The position numbers were made by a program, and so were the translations under genes. The notes beneath the pieces were generated by a model. It saw nothing but the letters and a program-made list of their open reading frames with translations, searched no databases and had not been told where the DNA came from. Of a DNA stretch of 64,000 nt, positions 34,653 to 43,517 are shown piece by piece. Source of the DNA: Syntrophomonas sp. UBA5314 (GTDB lineage Bacteria > Bacillota > Syntrophomonadia > Syntrophomonadales > Syntrophomonadaceae); assembly GCA_002410325.1 (NCBI GenBank), contig DHRK01000044.1, positions 3,237 to 67,236 of the forward strand, in the 5' to 3' direction. Position 1 is the first letter of the stretch. The number at the start of each line of letters is the position of its first letter.

Positions 34653-35192
34653 CTATACGCTAATCTGCGTTACAGTGTTATAAGCCTTGCCAGCGGCGCC
34701 CAGATTGCGCTCGTTGTTGCCCGGCCATTTATTCAAGATGGTTTGTTCCATAATATTTTGCGGGATGTTTAGCACCCGGCACACCGCGCCAAACAGTGGA
34801 ATATTGATTAAGGGTCCGTCGGCGGAAAATAATCCGGCTTCGTGGGCGATGGCCTCGGCATCCACCTGCCAGGTAGGATGCTTTTCCACGGTTACGGCAG
34901 AGGGGGCATTGATGATCACGGTGCCGAGCTCAGAAATGCCTTCCCTGACCGCCGCTTCGGTGAGTTTTTCGCTCATCACTACCACATAGTCCGGCAGCTC
35001 GCATTGACTGTGGGCGTGGATAGTGGTGGGGGACATGCGCACCGCTGCCCGCACCGGCGCTCCGCGGCGTTCCACCCCGAAGAAAGGCAAGGCCTGTCCC
35101 CGCTCTCCGTTTTCCAGCGCAGCCTGCGCTAACAAGTGAGCCAGGGTAACCGAGCCCTGCCCGCCAAACCCGTTGATTCGTAGTTCTAACAT
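34653..35192 (-). CDS. 2-oxoacid:ferredoxin oxidoreductase, gamma subunit
   Basis: A 179-residue subunit: LRINGFGGQGSVTLAHLLAQ, then GVERRGAPVRAAVRMSP, the GGQG motif and RRG motif of the POR gamma fold. It is the first gene after the T-box and the operon promoter. AGGAGGAG precedes ATG 35192. With only one operon of this kind in the window, the set of four genes is complete. Confidence 0.93.
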   Translation of the reverse strand: MLELRINGFGGQGSVTLAHLLAQAALENGERGQALPFFGVERRGAPVRAAVRMSPTTIHAHSQCELPDYVVVMSEKLTEAAVREGISELGTVIINAPSAVTVEKHPTWQVDAEAIAHEAGLFSADGPLINIPLFGAVCRVLNIPQNIMEQTILNKWPGNNERNLGAAGKAYNTVTQISV

Positions 35193-35225
35193 ATTGCTCC
35201 TCCTTCTTCCATGGTGCTCCTCGAT

Positions 35226-35505
35226 AAAAAATAAACCCTTCGCTCAGAACTCTGAGACGAAGGGTTTAACTCCGCGGTACCACTCAAATTAACGGCTAAT
35301 GCCGTTCACTCCATTAGAATACGGGATCTTTTAGATCCGATAGCCCCTTCCTTTCAACGGTGGAAGTTCCGTCCGAGCCTACTTTCGCAAATGATTTCGG
35401 TCGGCAACTCCAGGATGAGTTCGGCTTGCCTCTTCGACCGCCTCACACCAAACAGCGGTTCTCTGTAGCCCAAGGATCAGCTTACTAGTCCCTTTCATCG
35501 TCATT
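35226..35505 (-). promoter_or_regulatory. T-box riboswitch upstream of the oxidoreductase operon
   Basis: The minus strand carries a T-box leader: Stem I from about 35502 with AGAGA/GGTGTGAGGCGG distal motifs; the T-box TGGTACCGCGG (35283-35272); and a terminator, AAACCCTTCG (35267-35258) with CGAAGGGTTT (35242-35233) and a six-T run. In the specifier loop I read GAA-CTC-A (35422-35416), so the specifier is probably CUC, leucine, though UCA (serine) is an alternative by one-base shift. Uncharged tRNA would favour antitermination and expression when that amino acid is scarce. A promoter is seen just upstream. Confidence 0.88.
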
Positions 35506-35528
35506 TTGTATATTGCAGCATTAAACTA

Positions 35529-35557
35529 ATATTACAGCATTTTAAGGTCTTCGACAA
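35529..35557 (-). promoter_or_regulatory. Promoter of the T-box/oxidoreductase operon
   Basis: On the minus strand TTGTCG (35557-35552), 17 bases, TAATAT (35534-35529). The start would fall about 20 bases before the first stem of the T-box. Confidence 0.6.
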
Positions 35558-35618
35558 CATGCAAATATTCGGATTTGGAATAACTGACATAGAAATAAAA
35601 AGGGTGGAGGTAAATGCC

Positions 35619-35708
35619 ATGGGAATAGATGGCATATCAACTATTATTAACCTTATAATGAAGGAGCAAAATCTCGGTGATATTCCCGGAATTTGGCCCG
35701 GCTCATAA
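35619..35708 (+). CDS. Possible 29-residue small protein
   Basis: GGTGGAGG (35603-35610) stands 8 bases before ATG 35619. The frame codes for GIDGISTIINLIMKEQNLGD and a short end. It overlaps the 3' end of the LytTR gene on the other strand. Short frames with good ribosome sites occur by chance; no family is known. Confidence 0.25.
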   Translation: MGIDGISTIINLIMKEQNLGDIPGIWPGS

Positions 35709-36402
35709 GCGCCACCGGTTCATAACCGCTAAAGGAGACTTCAAAGGACTGATTGCCCACGTCGCGCAGAAGATAAATTTTATCCCGATTCACAATGAAA
35801 GACTTGTGGGCCTGGATAAATTGTTCGGGAAGAAAAGGTTCCAGCTCATGGAGGAGACACCGGGCCTTGCATGCTCCGTGCCGGCCGTGAATTAAAACCC
35901 TCCGGCCCTGCTTTTCGATAAAATAAACATCGTTCCAGTCGATAAAGGCCAGCCCGTCGCCGGTTTTTATGACCGTTTTGTTGCGCGCCAGGTAGGGAGA
36001 ATCGGCGCTCATCTGCATTTCGATGCGCTGGGCGGCTTCTTTTATTATTTTGGTCAGGCGTTCTTTATTGATGGGCTTTAAAAGATAGTCAAAGGGATGA
36101 ACTTTAAAAGACTCCAGAGCATAACTGGCATAGCCGGTGACGAACACCAACAGTATGCCCTGGTTGGATGTATAAATCTGTTTTGCCAGGTCAATTCCAT
36201 TGAGTGCTTCACTCGGTGCAAGCTCTATATCGAGAAATATGATGTCCGGTTGGTGAGTTTGGAGGGCTTCACATAGACCGGAGCTGGAAGAGAATCCCCG
36301 GACTGATTCCACATTCGGATGCTCCAAGATCAATTTTTCAAGGAAACGCAGTGTGTAATTCTCGTCCTCTAAAACGAACACATCCAGCAACATCATGAAC
36401 AC
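35653..36402 (-). CDS. LytTR-type response regulator
   Basis: About 245 residues: an N-terminal receiver domain (VFVLEDENYTLRFLEKLI, PDIIFLDIELAPSEALNGID with the phospho-aspartate in FLDIE, VFVTGYASYALESF, HPFDYLLKPIN) and a C-terminal LytTR DNA-binding domain (GDGLAFIDWNDVYFIEKQGR, QFIQAHKSFIVNRDKI). LytTR regulators control small-molecule, peptide or cell-wall response genes. The start is GTG 36402 or ATG 36396/36393 (AAGAAGG upstream). It stands back to back with a soluble hybrid kinase, probably its partner. Binding sites might lie in the 345-base gap between them. Confidence 0.92.
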   Translation of the reverse strand: MFMMLLDVFVLEDENYTLRFLEKLILEHPNVESVRGFSSSSGLCEALQTHQPDIIFLDIELAPSEALNGIDLAKQIYTSNQGILLVFVTGYASYALESFKVHPFDYLLKPINKERLTKIIKEAAQRIEMQMSADSPYLARNKTVIKTGDGLAFIDWNDVYFIEKQGRRVLIHGRHGACKARCLLHELEPFLPEQFIQAHKSFIVNRDKIYLLRDVGNQSFEVSFSGYEPVALMSRAKFREYHRDFAPSL

Positions 36403-36747
36403 CTTCTTCCCCTGCCGTTGACAAAATCCGGGACGTATATTTTTTATATCGAGTCCCGGGAATGCTGCAATTCTGCATCTAAATTAATCATATCAGAATC
36501 TAGGTTAATAATACCAGAGAACGGGTATTATTTCCATATAGACGCTTATGTGCGTTAGAAACCGTTTGTAAATTTTTAACCGTTGAGTAACCGATCTCGA
36601 CTGTTTGTGTTCAGAATCCGGTTGTTCGCGCAAAGCGGCAGGAATTCGGTCTTTGGTAACAAAGAATAAGAATTGGAAATAAAATACGAAGCTGTTTTGT
36701 TAATTGCGCTTGCCACGGAAAAAAAATAAGGTCGGTGTGGTTCTAGA
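36403..36747. other. Divergent regulatory region of the two-component pair
   Basis: About 345 bases between the LytTR gene and the hybrid kinase. It holds two hairpin-forming palindromes: CCGGGAC/GTCCCGG (36428-36434, 36453-36459) and AATAATACC/GGTATTATT (36507-36515, 36524-36532). No gene; either could bind the regulator. Confidence 0.4.
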
Positions 36748-38352
36748 ATGGTAGACAATAATCCTCTCCAGGACAAATCCTTGCCGGCGCAGGCCATGAC
36801 CATAGATGAGTTTGATAATATAAGTATTGTGACCAGCCTGGGCTTTGACCTGATAAGGCAGCTACAGCAGGCGGTACTGGTGTGCGATCAGATGTGGCGG
36901 ATAAGGGAATTGAGTCAGGGAGCCCAGAATTTGTTGGCTGAGCCCGGCGAAAATATCCGAGGGCAGAACCTGATGCGTTTCATGCCCCTGGCTGCCCTGC
37001 CTATTATCACTGCCGACCGCAAAATGGAGCCGCGCTTGATTGAACAAGTAAGGCTGCCGGGAGGCAGGACTTGCAGTTTAAAGGTGTCGCTGAGTCATAT
37101 TTATTTTGAAAAAGACGAGCTTTTGTATCTATTGTCCTTAAACGACGTGACCGATATTGTTAAAGCCGGCCAGGCGGACCGGAAGGCCAACCGGGCCAAA
37201 AGCCAGTTTTTAGCCCAGATCAGCCACGAAATCCGCACTCCCTTATTAGGCATACTCGGCTACTGTGAGCGCCTAAACCGGGGAAACAGTGAAGAAAGCC
37301 ACCGGGAAAGCGTGGAGACTATTGAATACTGTGCCAAGCAATTGCTGCTCCTGGTCAATAATCTCCTGGACATCTCCAAAATTGAGGAACAAAAGGTGGA
37401 ATTGACGGAGAACCCCTTTGAATTAAAACTCCTGGTTAAGCAAATGATGCTTATGATTCAACCTCATATGGAGGGAAAACAGCTCAAGTTGGAGCTGGAT
37501 TGGGATGATGCGGTTCCTGAGCAGGTGATCGGAGATGAAGGTAAAATACGCCAGGTTTTAATAAACCTGCTCACCAATGCGTTGAAATATACTGACCAGG
37601 GATTTATAAAAGTGAGCGTAAGCCTTGATCGCACCAGGTTTATTGACGATGGCGATAAGTGCCCCCTGCTCTTTTCGGTTGCGGATTCAGGTATTGGGGT
37701 GGCCGGGGATGCATTGGACAGAATTTTTGAACCTTTCGTTCAGATAGACCAGGTCCGTAACGACCATGGCAATGGTTTAGGGCTGGCCATATGCAAACAG
37801 TTTGTAAATATCATGGGTGGAGAAATATGGTGTGAATCCAACCAGCCGGTTGGATCGGTTTTTTCTTTCGTCTTGCTGCTGAAAAAAGCTTCCCTGGCCA
37901 AAAAAACCTTTGAAAAACCCGGTGCCTATGAATTGAGTCACCCGGTATTGCAGAGAAGCGCTCGTCCACAGGTCTTGTTGGCCGAGGATATAAGAGTAAA
38001 CCGCAAACTCATTCAGTACATGTTGGAGGATCTGGGCTGTGAAGTGATTTCGGTGGATAATGGTGAAAAATGTATAGCCATGTTAAATAAATGCGTGCCC
38101 GATGTTATTCTGATGGATATGCAGATGCCGGTTATGAACGGATTTCAAGCCACTCAGGTGATCCGCCAGAATGAGAGCTGGAGCTATATACCGATCGTTG
38201 CTCTAACTGCCTACGCCATGAGTACTGATGTTGAACGCTGCCTGCAGGTGGGATGCAATTATTACTTGAGCAAGCCGTTTACCAGAAATGAGCTTTACAA
38301 TATTCTGCAGCAGTGCCTGGGAAATCTGGTAAGCTGCGACGAAATGTGCTAA
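36748..38352 (+). CDS. Soluble hybrid histidine kinase with C-terminal receiver
   Basis: A 534-residue cytoplasmic sensor without membrane helices. Order: a PAS-like N-terminal domain (QAVLVCDQMWRIRELSQGAQ), HisKA with QFLAQISHEIRTPLLGILGY, a HATPase domain with NLLTNALKYTDQGFIKVSV, DSGIGVAGDALDRIFEPF and DHGNGLGLAICKQFV, and a receiver domain (VLLAEDIRVNRKLIQY, VILMDMQMPVMNGFQATQV, LSKPFTRNELYNIL). It would sense an intracellular signal, autophosphorylate and pass phosphate to its receiver and to a partner such as the LytTR protein. The ATG 36748 has only a weak ribosome site. Confidence 0.92.
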   Translation: MVDNNPLQDKSLPAQAMTIDEFDNISIVTSLGFDLIRQLQQAVLVCDQMWRIRELSQGAQNLLAEPGENIRGQNLMRFMPLAALPIITADRKMEPRLIEQVRLPGGRTCSLKVSLSHIYFEKDELLYLLSLNDVTDIVKAGQADRKANRAKSQFLAQISHEIRTPLLGILGYCERLNRGNSEESHRESVETIEYCAKQLLLLVNNLLDISKIEEQKVELTENPFELKLLVKQMMLMIQPHMEGKQLKLELDWDDAVPEQVIGDEGKIRQVLINLLTNALKYTDQGFIKVSVSLDRTRFIDDGDKCPLLFSVADSGIGVAGDALDRIFEPFVQIDQVRNDHGNGLGLAICKQFVNIMGGEIWCESNQPVGSVFSFVLLLKKASLAKKTFEKPGAYELSHPVLQRSARPQVLLAEDIRVNRKLIQYMLEDLGCEVISVDNGEKCIAMLNKCVPDVILMDMQMPVMNGFQATQVIRQNESWSYIPIVALTAYAMSTDVERCLQVGCNYYLSKPFTRNELYNILQQCLGNLVSCDEMC

Positions 38353-38545
38353 GCCCCTTCTTTATAACTCCCAAGGGCCCTTCTTATAAATTTGCTTTCC
38401 ATAAAGGTAAATAAACAATTGAAAGAAATTTCGACCTTTCTGAAGGAAAAATGTTAATCAAGAGGTATAATTTCTGATATAGGCTTTACCGCGCTGAAAA
38501 CGGGCGCGCTGTTATATACGGTGCTGCCTGGAGGGAGGAATATTG

Positions 38546-39025
38546 GTGGAACAGGAAGTACAGATGGTGGTGTTTAAGTTGCAGCAGGCCGATGGAGTCA
38601 TCGAATATGCCATACCGATAACCAAGGTGCAGGAGATCATACAGGTCAACACCCCTACTCGTTTGCCGCAGACTCCTGATTTTGTAGAAGGAATTATGAG
38701 TTTACGGGGCAAAATAATACCTATAATAAACCTCAAAAAGAGATTCAATTTAGGTTCCAGCGCCCAGGAGTCAGAGACTACCAGTGCGGTTGTAGACGTT
38801 AACGGCAACACGGTTGGGATCATGGTTGATGAAGTGAGCGAGGTTTTGCGCTTGTCTTCAGATCATATTGAAGCCCCACCGGCAGTAATTAAAAATATTT
38901 CCGCAGAATACCTGGTCGGTATTGGCAAGCTCGATGACCGGTTGTTGCTGATGCTGGATGTGGATAAAATATTCAATGCCGTAGAGCGAGCCGAACTGGC
39001 CAGCCTGGCCCAACAAAATAGGTAA
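38546..39025 (+). CDS. cheW: CheW-domain chemotaxis scaffold
   Basis: A 159-residue CheW: MVVFKLQQADGVIEYAIPIT, VQEIIQVNTPTRLPQTPDFV, EGIMSLRGKIIPIINLKKRF and GIMVDEVSEVLRL are the usual SH3-like repeats. It couples chemoreceptors such as the MCP at 7335 to CheA. It stands alone, with no other che gene, so it may serve a specialised receptor or be a shared adaptor. The start is GTG 38546 because GGAGG is 7 bases upstream; TTG 38543 is adjacent. Confidence 0.92.
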   Translation: MEQEVQMVVFKLQQADGVIEYAIPITKVQEIIQVNTPTRLPQTPDFVEGIMSLRGKIIPIINLKKRFNLGSSAQESETTSAVVDVNGNTVGIMVDEVSEVLRLSSDHIEAPPAVIKNISAEYLVGIGKLDDRLLLMLDVDKIFNAVERAELASLAQQNR

Positions 39026-39031
39026 ATTTAA

Positions 39032-39050
39032 AAGGGGCTAAAAGCCCCTT
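39032..39050. terminator. Hairpin after cheW
   Basis: An 8-bp stem, AAGGGGCT (39032-39039) and AGCCCCTT (39043-39050), with loop AAA. No T-run follows. Confidence 0.5.
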
Positions 39051-39152
39051 CAAATTATAAATGTTGTAGCAAGTGATCAGAGCGAACGATGGAAGTACCA
39101 CGGCCACTACAGAGGTTCGCTTTTAGCGCTGCTCTGAAGATGGGGTGATGCT

Positions 39153-39524
39153 GTGCTGGCGGGCATTGATATAATTGAAATTGAACGCTTTAGACAAACC
39201 GTAGAGCGCACTCCCGGAATTCTGGGGCGGGTGTTTACCCAGGCCGAACTCGATTACTGCTATAGATTCAGCAACCCATACCCTTCTCTGGCTGCTCGTT
39301 TTGCCGCCAAAGAAGCGGTTAAAAAGCTGCATAATGGATTTATGCAGGGAGTGCGTTTACAGGATATTGAAGTTCTTAATGCCCCGGACGGCAGACCCTA
39401 TGTTCACCTGTATGGCAGGGCTGCCGAATTTCACTGTGCATCTGGCCTGAGCAGTATTGGCCTAAGCCTCAGTCATTCCCTGCAGCAGGCCGTAGCCATG
39501 GCCGTAGTGAGAAAAGGAGAGTGA
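39153..39524 (+). CDS. acpS: Holo-[acyl-carrier-protein] synthase
   Basis: A 123-residue AcpS that transfers 4'-phosphopantetheine from CoA to a serine of ACP. GIDIIEIERFRQ (Mg-binding aspartate) and RFAAKEAVKKLHNGF (glutamate) are the conserved motifs; SLSHSLQQAVAMAVV closes the domain. GTG 39153 follows GGGGTGA. It begins the acpS-nnrDE-CBS-alr-mazEF series, usual in Firmicutes. Confidence 0.95.
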   Translation: MLAGIDIIEIERFRQTVERTPGILGRVFTQAELDYCYRFSNPYPSLAARFAAKEAVKKLHNGFMQGVRLQDIEVLNAPDGRPYVHLYGRAAEFHCASGLSSIGLSLSHSLQQAVAMAVVRKGE

Positions 39525-39528
39525 GCCC

Positions 39529-41085
39529 GTGAAGATCCCAAAGGTTCAGGAAATGAAGGAAATTGATCAAAGGGCCAGCCTTGATTTCGGGATACCCAGC
39601 ATAGTCTTAATGGAAAACGCCGGGCTAAGAACGGTTGAGGTGATTGAGGATATTTTAGGAAGCTGTCCGGGGAAAAAAGTAAGTGTGCTGGCTGGGAAAG
39701 GAAACAACGGCGGGGATGGCATGGTGATCAGCCGTCATTTAATAAATGCCGGGGCCGAGGTCGATACCTTCCTGCTGGGGGATGAAAACAACCTGACCCC
39801 CGACGCCCTGACCAACTACCAGATACTTAAACGAATGAAGGCCAGAATATACCCCTTGCAGGCCGAAGCGGGGCTGGACCGTTTTATGTTTAGCGTTTTA
39901 TCAGCCGATTTGGCAGTTGACGCGATCTATGGCATAGGACTCAAGGGGGGGGTTAACGAGTTTGAATCCCGGGTGATAGACATTTTGAACTGGAGCCGCC
40001 GGCCGGCAGTCGCGGTTGACATACCCTCAGGAGTGGAGGCGGACACCGGCAAAGTTCATAGTGTTGCGGTACAGGCCACTCACACGGTTACTTTTGCCCT
40101 GCCCAAACTCGGGTTGTTGTTAAACCCCGGCCGGGATTATGCGGGATCCTTAAGTGTTGCTGATATATCCATACCTTCACCGCTGTTAAATGATCCCGCT
40201 TTGAAACAAAATTTGATAAATGAGAAGTTGCTGAGGTCCTTCTTGAAGAAGCGCGCGCCGGAAGGCCACAAAGGCACCTATGGGCATGCTATGATTATTG
40301 GCGGTTCTCTGGGCATGAGCGGTGCGGTGATGATGAGTTCTTTTGCTGCTCTCCGTTGCGGAGCCGGGCTGGTAACGGCGGCGGTCCCTGAGTCCCTGGT
40401 GCCGGTTATTGACAGTGCCCTGCTGGAAGTAATGGCCACTCCCCTGGCGGAAAGCGGCGATTGTCTAATATCGCCGGAGGCTCTGCCGGCTATAGAGAAT
40501 CTGCTGGGAACGGCCTCGGTATGTGCGGTAGGACCGGGCATGTCACGGTATCCGGAAGCACGGACCATAATCGGTTTTATACTTGAGAATTCCGGCATTC
40601 CCCTGGTGATTGACGCCGACGGTCTGAACGCCCTTCAGGGCGATACCGACATTCTAAAGAATCGGCAGGTTCCCCTGGTTTTGACTCCCCATCCGGGGGA
40701 AATGGCGCGTCTTACCGGCAAATCCATAGAAGAGATCCAATCCCGGCGCCTTGAAATAGCGCAGGGTTTTGCCGAAGAGCACGGGGTGACCCTGGTGCTC
40801 AAAGGGCATAATACGGTAGTTGCTGTACCTGGCGGGGATGTATATATTAATATGACGGGTAATCCCGGTATGGCGACCGCCGGCAGCGGGGATGTCCTCA
40901 CCGGTATTATCACCGCCTTGATCGCCCAGGGCTTGAATCCCCAGCAAGCGGCCGTAGCCGGAGTATACCTGCATGGCGCAGCGGGAGACCAGGCGGCTTT
41001 GGAGAGGGGTGAGCGGGGCCTGGTGGCCACTGATTTGATCCATTATCTGCCCCAGGTGATAAGACGTTTTGAAGTAGAAGCTTAA
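39529..41085 (+). CDS. nnr: Bifunctional NAD(P)H-hydrate epimerase / ADP-dependent dehydratase
   Basis: A 518-residue repair enzyme for damaged NAD(P)H hydrates. The N-terminal YjeF domain (epimerase) has VLAGKGNNGGDGMVISRHLI; the C-terminal carbohydrate-kinase-like domain (dehydratase) has GHKGTYGHAMIIGGSLGMSG, LTPHPGEMARLTG and GMATAGSGDVLTGIITALIA. GTG 39529 starts 4 bases after the acpS stop. Fusion of both activities is the norm in Firmicutes. Confidence 0.95.
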   Translation: MKIPKVQEMKEIDQRASLDFGIPSIVLMENAGLRTVEVIEDILGSCPGKKVSVLAGKGNNGGDGMVISRHLINAGAEVDTFLLGDENNLTPDALTNYQILKRMKARIYPLQAEAGLDRFMFSVLSADLAVDAIYGIGLKGGVNEFESRVIDILNWSRRPAVAVDIPSGVEADTGKVHSVAVQATHTVTFALPKLGLLLNPGRDYAGSLSVADISIPSPLLNDPALKQNLINEKLLRSFLKKRAPEGHKGTYGHAMIIGGSLGMSGAVMMSSFAALRCGAGLVTAAVPESLVPVIDSALLEVMATPLAESGDCLISPEALPAIENLLGTASVCAVGPGMSRYPEARTIIGFILENSGIPLVIDADGLNALQGDTDILKNRQVPLVLTPHPGEMARLTGKSIEEIQSRRLEIAQGFAEEHGVTLVLKGHNTVVAVPGGDVYINMTGNPGMATAGSGDVLTGIITALIAQGLNPQQAAVAGVYLHGAAGDQAALERGERGLVATDLIHYLPQVIRRFEVEA

Positions 41086-41187
41086 ATGAAAGGGTTCACT
41101 GTAATTTTATAAGTGTTTCCGAGTAGTTATAATAAACTGTAAAACTATAGAACCTGCGTTTCAGCGGGAAAAGAAAAGAGGGATACC

Positions 41188-41643
41188 ATGCTGGCGAAAG
41201 ATATTATGACCAGAGAAGTCATAAGTGCGGGCCCCAATGACCGGATAGAGGATGTGGTCAAGATCCTGATCGACAACAAAATCAGCGGCTTGCCGGTAGT
41301 TGACGGTGAAGGGCGTTTGCTGGGGGTTGTAACTGAAAAAGACCTGATAATAAAAGCTGCCGACCTGAAGGTGCCTTTTTACATTACACTTTTTGACAGT
41401 ATTATTTACCTGCAAAACACCATACGTTTTAATGAAGAATTAAAGAAATACACGGCGACTCTGGTCAAAGAGGCTATGTCTAAAAAAGTTGTGGCGGTTG
41501 AAGAAGACACCCCGGTGAGTAAAATTGTAGAGATCATGCAGGATGAAGAGATCAACCGGGTTCCGGTGGTAAGACATGGCAAATTGGTAGGGATCATCAC
41601 CCGCAACGATATTCTGAAAGCACTGGTAAAGTCCAATGGATAA
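41188..41643 (+). CDS. CBS-domain protein
   Basis: A 151-residue tandem CBS protein: MLAKDIMTREVISAGPNDRI, EDVVKILIDNKISGLPVVD and then a second motif VKEAMSKKVVAVEEDTPVSK, IVEIMQDEEINRVPVV. CBS pairs bind adenosine nucleotides and act as energy sensors or gates for partner proteins. Its stop overlaps the alr start by 8 bases, so it is co-expressed with alanine racemase and the nnr/acpS genes. Partner unknown. Confidence 0.9.
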   Translation: MLAKDIMTREVISAGPNDRIEDVVKILIDNKISGLPVVDGEGRLLGVVTEKDLIIKAADLKVPFYITLFDSIIYLQNTIRFNEELKKYTATLVKEAMSKKVVAVEEDTPVSKIVEIMQDEEINRVPVVRHGKLVGIITRNDILKALVKSNG

Positions 41644-42766
41644 TAGAAGACCAACCTGGGCAGAAATAAATTTAACAGCGATCAGCCACAACGTCGCACA
41701 ACTTCAAGAAGCAGTAAAGCCTGCCCGGGTTATGGCGGTAGTAAAAGCCAATGGTTACGGACACGGTGTTGTTGAAGTAAGCCAGGTATGCCAGGAGCAG
41801 GGAGTGGATTTCCTGGGAGTGGCCAGTCTGGATGAAGCCATGACGCTTAGAGAAGCCGGGATGGAGCTGCCTATTCTGGTGTTGGGGTATATCCCGCAGG
41901 AGTTTGCCCGTACAGTGGTCCGCGAAGGGGTAAGGGCCACTATTTTCGAAAGCGGTCTGGCCGAAGCGCTTTCCGGGGCGGCGGTTGAACTCGGGCTAAC
42001 CGCCCACGTGCATATCAAGATTGACACCGGCATGGGGCGCCTGGGTTATCAGGCCAATCCGGAGACCGTACAAGAAATAGTCAGGCTTTCCCAGCTTCCG
42101 GGACTGCATTTGGAGGGCATATTCACCCATTTTGCCCTGGCTGACGTACCCGATAAAAGCTATACTTTTGAGCAACTGCAGGCATTTGAAGAGCTGTTGA
42201 ATGGTTTAGCCGGAGAGGGGGTGGGCTTTGATATAAGGCATTGCGCCAACAGTGCCGCCTTAATGGAAATACCCCGAACCCGTTTCAATATGGTAAGGGC
42301 TGGTATCGCTATTTATGGGCTGTATCCAGATCCGGAACATCGTCCGCCCGGTTTCAACCTGATACCGGCCATGCAATTGAAAAGCCGGGTGAGCTTCGTC
42401 AAAACCCTGCATAGCGGGCAAAGCGTCAGCTATGGCCGGACCTACCGCTGCACTGACGACACCAGAGTGGCAACGGTCCCCATCGGTTATGCCGATGGCT
42501 ATAGCCGGCTCCTTTCCAACCGGGCCTGGGCCTGTATCAATGGCCAGCCAGCGCCCCTGATCGGAACCGTATGCATGGACCAGGTAGTATTGGATGTAAG
42601 TGCCATACCCGGGGTTAAAGAAGGAGATGAAGTACTTTTATTCGGTAGGCCTGAAAACGGGGTGACTGCCGACGACCTGGCCGGAATCATCGGCACCATC
42701 AACTATGAAATCGTATGTGCCGTAAGCTCCAGGGTTCCCCGAATTTACGTGCAGGGGCTGCTTTGA
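41636..42766 (+). CDS. alr: Alanine racemase
   Basis: PLP-dependent, 376 residues, making D-alanine for the cell wall. The PLP lysine is in MAVVKANGYGHGVVE; other marks are THFALADVPDKSYTFEQ, RAGIAIYGLYPD, VSYGRTYRC and IGTVCMDQVVLDVS, the last near the second catalytic residue. ATG 41636 overlaps the CBS gene. It precedes mazEF, the usual context in Bacillus and relatives. Confidence 0.95.
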   Translation: MDNRRPTWAEINLTAISHNVAQLQEAVKPARVMAVVKANGYGHGVVEVSQVCQEQGVDFLGVASLDEAMTLREAGMELPILVLGYIPQEFARTVVREGVRATIFESGLAEALSGAAVELGLTAHVHIKIDTGMGRLGYQANPETVQEIVRLSQLPGLHLEGIFTHFALADVPDKSYTFEQLQAFEELLNGLAGEGVGFDIRHCANSAALMEIPRTRFNMVRAGIAIYGLYPDPEHRPPGFNLIPAMQLKSRVSFVKTLHSGQSVSYGRTYRCTDDTRVATVPIGYADGYSRLLSNRAWACINGQPAPLIGTVCMDQVVLDVSAIPGVKEGDEVLLFGRPENGVTADDLAGIIGTINYEIVCAVSSRVPRIYVQGLL

Positions 42767-42854
42767 TGTAATTATTGGATTTGCGAGCTTAAAGGGTTAA
42801 ACCATATAATATGGGTATGCGGTTGATTTCTAAATACCTTGGAGGTGCTCGCTT

Positions 42855-43094
42855 TTGCCAGCCTCACGAAGAATAATTATAACCGTTCCAGAAGCATTGC
42901 TCTATGAAGTGGACGATTTTACTGCAGCTGCATCAATTAATCGAAGCGAGCTGGTGAGAGAAGCCATAAAGTTTTATCTTGGGGAGCGTAAAAAAAGACT
43001 GGTTATAGAGCAAATGAAAAAGGGCTATCTGGAAATGGCTGATATAAATCTCAGTTTAGCCGGCGAAGACATGGGAGTGGAGGAAGAACTCTAG
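42855..43094 (+). CDS. mazE: Ribbon-helix-helix antitoxin (MazE/EndoAI type)
   Basis: A 79-residue CopG-like antitoxin: RRIIITVPEALLYEVDDFTA and INRSELVREAIKFYL form the ribbon-helix-helix; the C-terminal half wraps MazF. TTG 42855 follows GGAGGTG by 8 bases. It stands directly before mazF, as NdoAI-NdoA does in Bacillus subtilis. Confidence 0.9.
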   Translation: MPASRRIIITVPEALLYEVDDFTAAASINRSELVREAIKFYLGERKKRLVIEQMKKGYLEMADINLSLAGEDMGVEEEL

Positions 43095-43128
43095 GTAACT
43101 GTAGAAAAATACTGGAGTGATTGCCTTT

Positions 43129-43476
43129 ATGATCAAACGGGGTGAGATTTACTTTGCTCAATTAAACCCGGTTGTCGGATCTGAACAGGGTGGCATACGC
43201 CCGGTGCTCGTAGTGCAGAATGACGTGGGTAACCAGTATAGTCCAACCACCATCGTTCTCGCTATTACCTCCCAGATCAACAAAGCCAAATTGCCTACTC
43301 ATGTTGAGATCAAAGCCGAGGATTATTCCCTGGAAAGGGATTCGGTTATCTTATCGGAGCAGATCAGGACCATTGACAAAACTCGCTTAAAACAGCGCAT
43401 TGCTATTTTGAGTGAAGAGACTATGAACAAGGTAAACCAGGCCTTGGCGATCAGCGTAGGACTGCACGAGATATAA
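43129..43476 (+). CDS. mazF: MazF/EndoA endoribonuclease toxin
   Basis: A 115-residue PemK/MazF: MIKRGEIYFAQLNPVVGSEQ, GGIRPVLVVQNDVGNQYSPT, SVILSEQIRTIDKTRL. It cuts mRNA at short sites in free ribosome-independent fashion; MazE inhibits it. ATG 43129 is 10 bases after GGAG; GTG 43117 overlaps that site. The length matches the family's usual 116. Confidence 0.93.
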   Translation: MIKRGEIYFAQLNPVVGSEQGGIRPVLVVQNDVGNQYSPTTIVLAITSQINKAKLPTHVEIKAEDYSLERDSVILSEQIRTIDKTRLKQRIAILSEETMNKVNQALAISVGLHEI

Positions 43477-43517
43477 ATACATAAAACCAGTGATAATAAT
43501 TGATCACACAATAACCG

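Noticed and set aside
35653..35708. Overlap of the small plus-strand frame with the LytTR gene as evidence of an antisense gene
   Set aside because: A short frame over a coding end is expected by chance; kept only as a low-interest finding.
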